Source of the DNA: Candidatus Dechloromonas phosphorivorans
GTDB taxonomy: Bacteria > Pseudomonadota > Gammaproteobacteria > Burkholderiales > Rhodocyclaceae
DNA length: 64,000 bases
Assembly (NCBI GenBank): GCA_016721185.1
Contig: JADKIP010000014.1
Location: 62,001 to 126,000, forward strand
Reading direction: 5' to 3'
Under the pieces are notes generated by a model, which was not told the DNA's origin, made no database searches, and saw only the letters and a program-made list of their open reading frames with translations. The position numbers were made by a program, and so were the translations under genes. Positions 62,199 through 64,000 of the stretch are shown one piece after another (the stretch's first letter is position 1; each line of letters starts with the position of its first letter).

Positions 62199-63770
62199 CG
62201 GATTGGCTTTCTTCAACCTGGGAGGCTAACTGGCGCTCCTTTCAGTATTTCAACCTGTACCGACTGCTGCTGGCCGGGTTTTTTCTCCTGGCCCTGATTT
62301 TTCCGCATGAGTGGACGGGGCGGCTGAATCTGCTGCCGTCGCCGGCATTGTTTGTCTTGACTGGCGGCTACGTGCTGGGGGTGATTGGCGGTTTGTTGCT
62401 GTCGATACATTGGCAGCAGCGCTTCAACTTGCAATTGACCTTGCAGGTGGTGGTCGATGTGCTTGTTGTCAGTCTGTTGATGTACGTGGCGGGTGGCGTG
62501 AGCAGCGGATTGGGTATTTTGCTGATTGTGTCACTGGCGGCGGCAAGTCTGGTTGGGCGGGGGCGGCTAGTTCTTTTTTATGCGGCCCTCGCAACTTTGG
62601 CGGTTTTGTTGTCGCAGATTTATGGGGTGGTGACCAAGGATTTTGATCAGACATCGATTGTTCAGGCGGGTCTGATTTCTGCGGGTTTTTTTGCCACCGC
62701 GATTCTGGCCCGTTTGCTCGGTCAGCGGGTTATGGTCAATGAAGAATTGGCAAGGCGTCGGGGCGAGGCGCTTGAGAATCAAATACTGATTAGCTAGCGT
62801 GTGGTTGAACGCATGCAGGATGGCGTGCTGATTATTGAGCGGGGCGGCTTTATTGGCCGTCATAACCCAGTGGCCTTTGAGATGCTTGGCTTGCCGGATG
62901 ATGAGCGGGTGTTGCTGGAAAATTGCGCACCAACCCTGGCTGCAGCGCTGGCGGCGTGGCAGGCGGGCGACAATCTGGAAGCGGTTGAGTTTTTCGGGCG
63001 AGATAACTGTGAATTGCAGGCTCGTTTTGAACGAACGGCGAGTTCGGATGGGGAGGTATTGATCTTCCTGGAGGATGTGGGTCGGATAAAAGAGCACGCC
63101 CAGCAGTTGAAATTAGCCTCTTTGGGGCGGTTGACCGCAAGCATTGCCCATGAAATCCGTAATCCGCTTTCAGCCATCAGCCATGCGGGTGAGTTGTTGC
63201 GTGAGGAGCGGCGGGGCGAGATCCAGAGCCGCTTGTTGAATATTTTGAATGACAACGTTGCTCGCCTGGATCGTATCGTCAAGGATGTGCTGGAGGTGGG
63301 GCGGCAGAATCGTGCCCAACTCGAATTGCTCAGTCTTGACGAGTTCTGCCGGGATTTTGTGGCGCATTTTGTCAGCGCGGAAGGTTTGTTGCCGGGCATT
63401 GTCAGCCTGAAGCCTGTGCCAGCCATGCAAATCTGTTTCGACCGCTCGCATTTGCATCAAGTTTTATGGAATCTGGTGAGCAATGCCCTGCGGCACTCGA
63501 CTCGGGGGCAAGGAGCGGTTCGGATCGAGCCTATCCTTGCAAATGAGGCCGGGCGGGTAGAATTGCATGTGCTGGATGACGGTGCCGGTGTTGCGCTGGA
63601 GGATCGTCAGCAGATTTTTGAGCCGTTTTTTACGACGCACCATCAAGGAACCGGGCTTGGTTTGTTTATCGCCCGCGAGCTTTGTGTCGCCAACGGGGCG
63701 AGCCTTGAGTTGGCGATGGCCGCATCGTGCGGTCATTTTATTCTTGCCGGGAGAAGTGATACGTGTCTAA
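62195..63770 (+). pseudogene. pilS: PilS sensor kinase, internal amber stop and late frameshift
   Basis: PilS controls type IV pilin transcription through PilR. The start is ATG 62195 (MTDWLSSTWEANWRSFQYFN), then six membrane helices to ALENQILIS. There an in-frame TAG (62795-62797) stops the frame. The same frame goes on as RVVERMQDGVLIIERGGFIG (PAS), then the H box RLTASIAHEIRNPLSAISHA, N box LWNLVSNALRHSTR and FEPFFTTHHQGTGLGLFIAR. CAG to TAG would explain it, since homologues have Gln in this linker. A one-base lesion near 63745 separates the last residues (HFILLPGEVIRV, stop 63768-63770). Confidence 0.87.
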
Positions 63771-64000
63771 TGCCAGAAGCGAACGACGGCCGCGTGGGGA
63801 ACTGACGCGGGTTCTCGTCGTCGATGACGAGGCTGATATCCGGGAATTGATCGACCTGACGCTGGTTCGGATGGGTTTGGCGGCTGAGTGTGCCGGCTCC
63901 GTTGCAGAGGCAAAGGCGGCGCTGAACGCAGGAGTTTTCAGTTGTGTTTGACTGACATGCGTTTGCCGGATGGGGATGGATTGGAGATTGTCCGTTACAT
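63763..64000 (+). CDS. pilR: PilR response regulator (partial, at window edge, frameshift)
   Basis: The start is GTG 63763 (MSNARSERRPRGELTRVLVV), overlapping pilS by eight bases. The receiver domain begins VVDDEADIRELIDLTLVRMG with an acidic pair (DDE). The frame stops at TGA 63949-63951. A shift one base earlier gives LTDMRLPDGDGLEIVRY, with the phospho-acceptor Asp in LTDMRLPDGDG. The gene continues past the window end. It should be a sigma-54 activator of pilA. Confidence 0.87.

Noticed and set aside
1..64000. CRISPR array, rRNA genes or replication origin
   Set aside because: No regularly spaced direct repeats, rRNA-like sequence or DnaA-box cluster was seen.

Overview
The window looks like the chromosome of a high-GC betaproteobacterium of the Rhodocyclales (Dechloromonas/Azonexus-like). 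That is inferred from two polyhydroxyalkanoate phasins, a modE-modA-modB-modC cluster facing a molbindin gene, an aspartase/dctA/dctBD C4-dicarboxylate block and a pilS-pilR pair. No rRNA is present to settle the taxon. Protein identities come from reading motifs; no database search was run.

Layout. 0.1-3.8 kb: folB, a CBS-domain gene, a ZIP metal transporter, ybaK, a decayed XerD fragment and a glutathione S-transferase. 3.9-8.1 kb: an AT-richer accessory island with an unknown gene facing a WYL regulator, then a small membrane protein, a GIY-YIG protein, a HAD-like protein and a Sel1-repeat protein. 8.1-10.1 kb: the alkylation-repair pair ada-alkA. 10.4-13.4 kb: a phasin, an ORF-less group II intron, a damaged HExxH protein and a small two-repeat exported protein. 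13.5-17.6 kb: molybdate uptake and its regulator. 17.7-24.8 kb: aspA-dctA with DctD-type sites and a sigma-54 promoter, a TSUP exporter, and dctB-dctD. 25-50 kb: mostly core genes (xerD, ogt, gcdH, proA, leuS-lptE-holA, uvrD, arfB, signalling proteins, lrgAB). 50-57 kb: DUF3334, CYTH-CHAD, an IS4-family element, a PEBP protein, murJ and a second phasin. 57-62 kb: a mobile patch with a parB-like gene split by an IS256-family element, an HU gene, a second copy of the intron and tRNA-Thr(CGT). 62-64 kb: pilS and the start of pilR.

How parts fit together. C4-dicarboxylates are sensed by DctB/DctD, imported by DctA and fed by aspartase. ModE probably controls both the transporter operon and the molbindin gene. 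The two phasin genes and one 118-residue unknown gene share palindromic promoter motifs, which suggests one PHA regulon.

Two window-wide patterns stand out. (1) The 12-mer GCTGCGGTCRAC occurs exactly 12 times, far above chance, and is absent from the AT-rich island and the IS/intron patch. (2) Single-base frameshifts are common in 0-15.4 kb and 49-64 kb but absent from about 15.4-49 kb. They hit even the HU gene, often at short homopolymers, so many 'pseudogenes' here are more likely sequence errors than biology.
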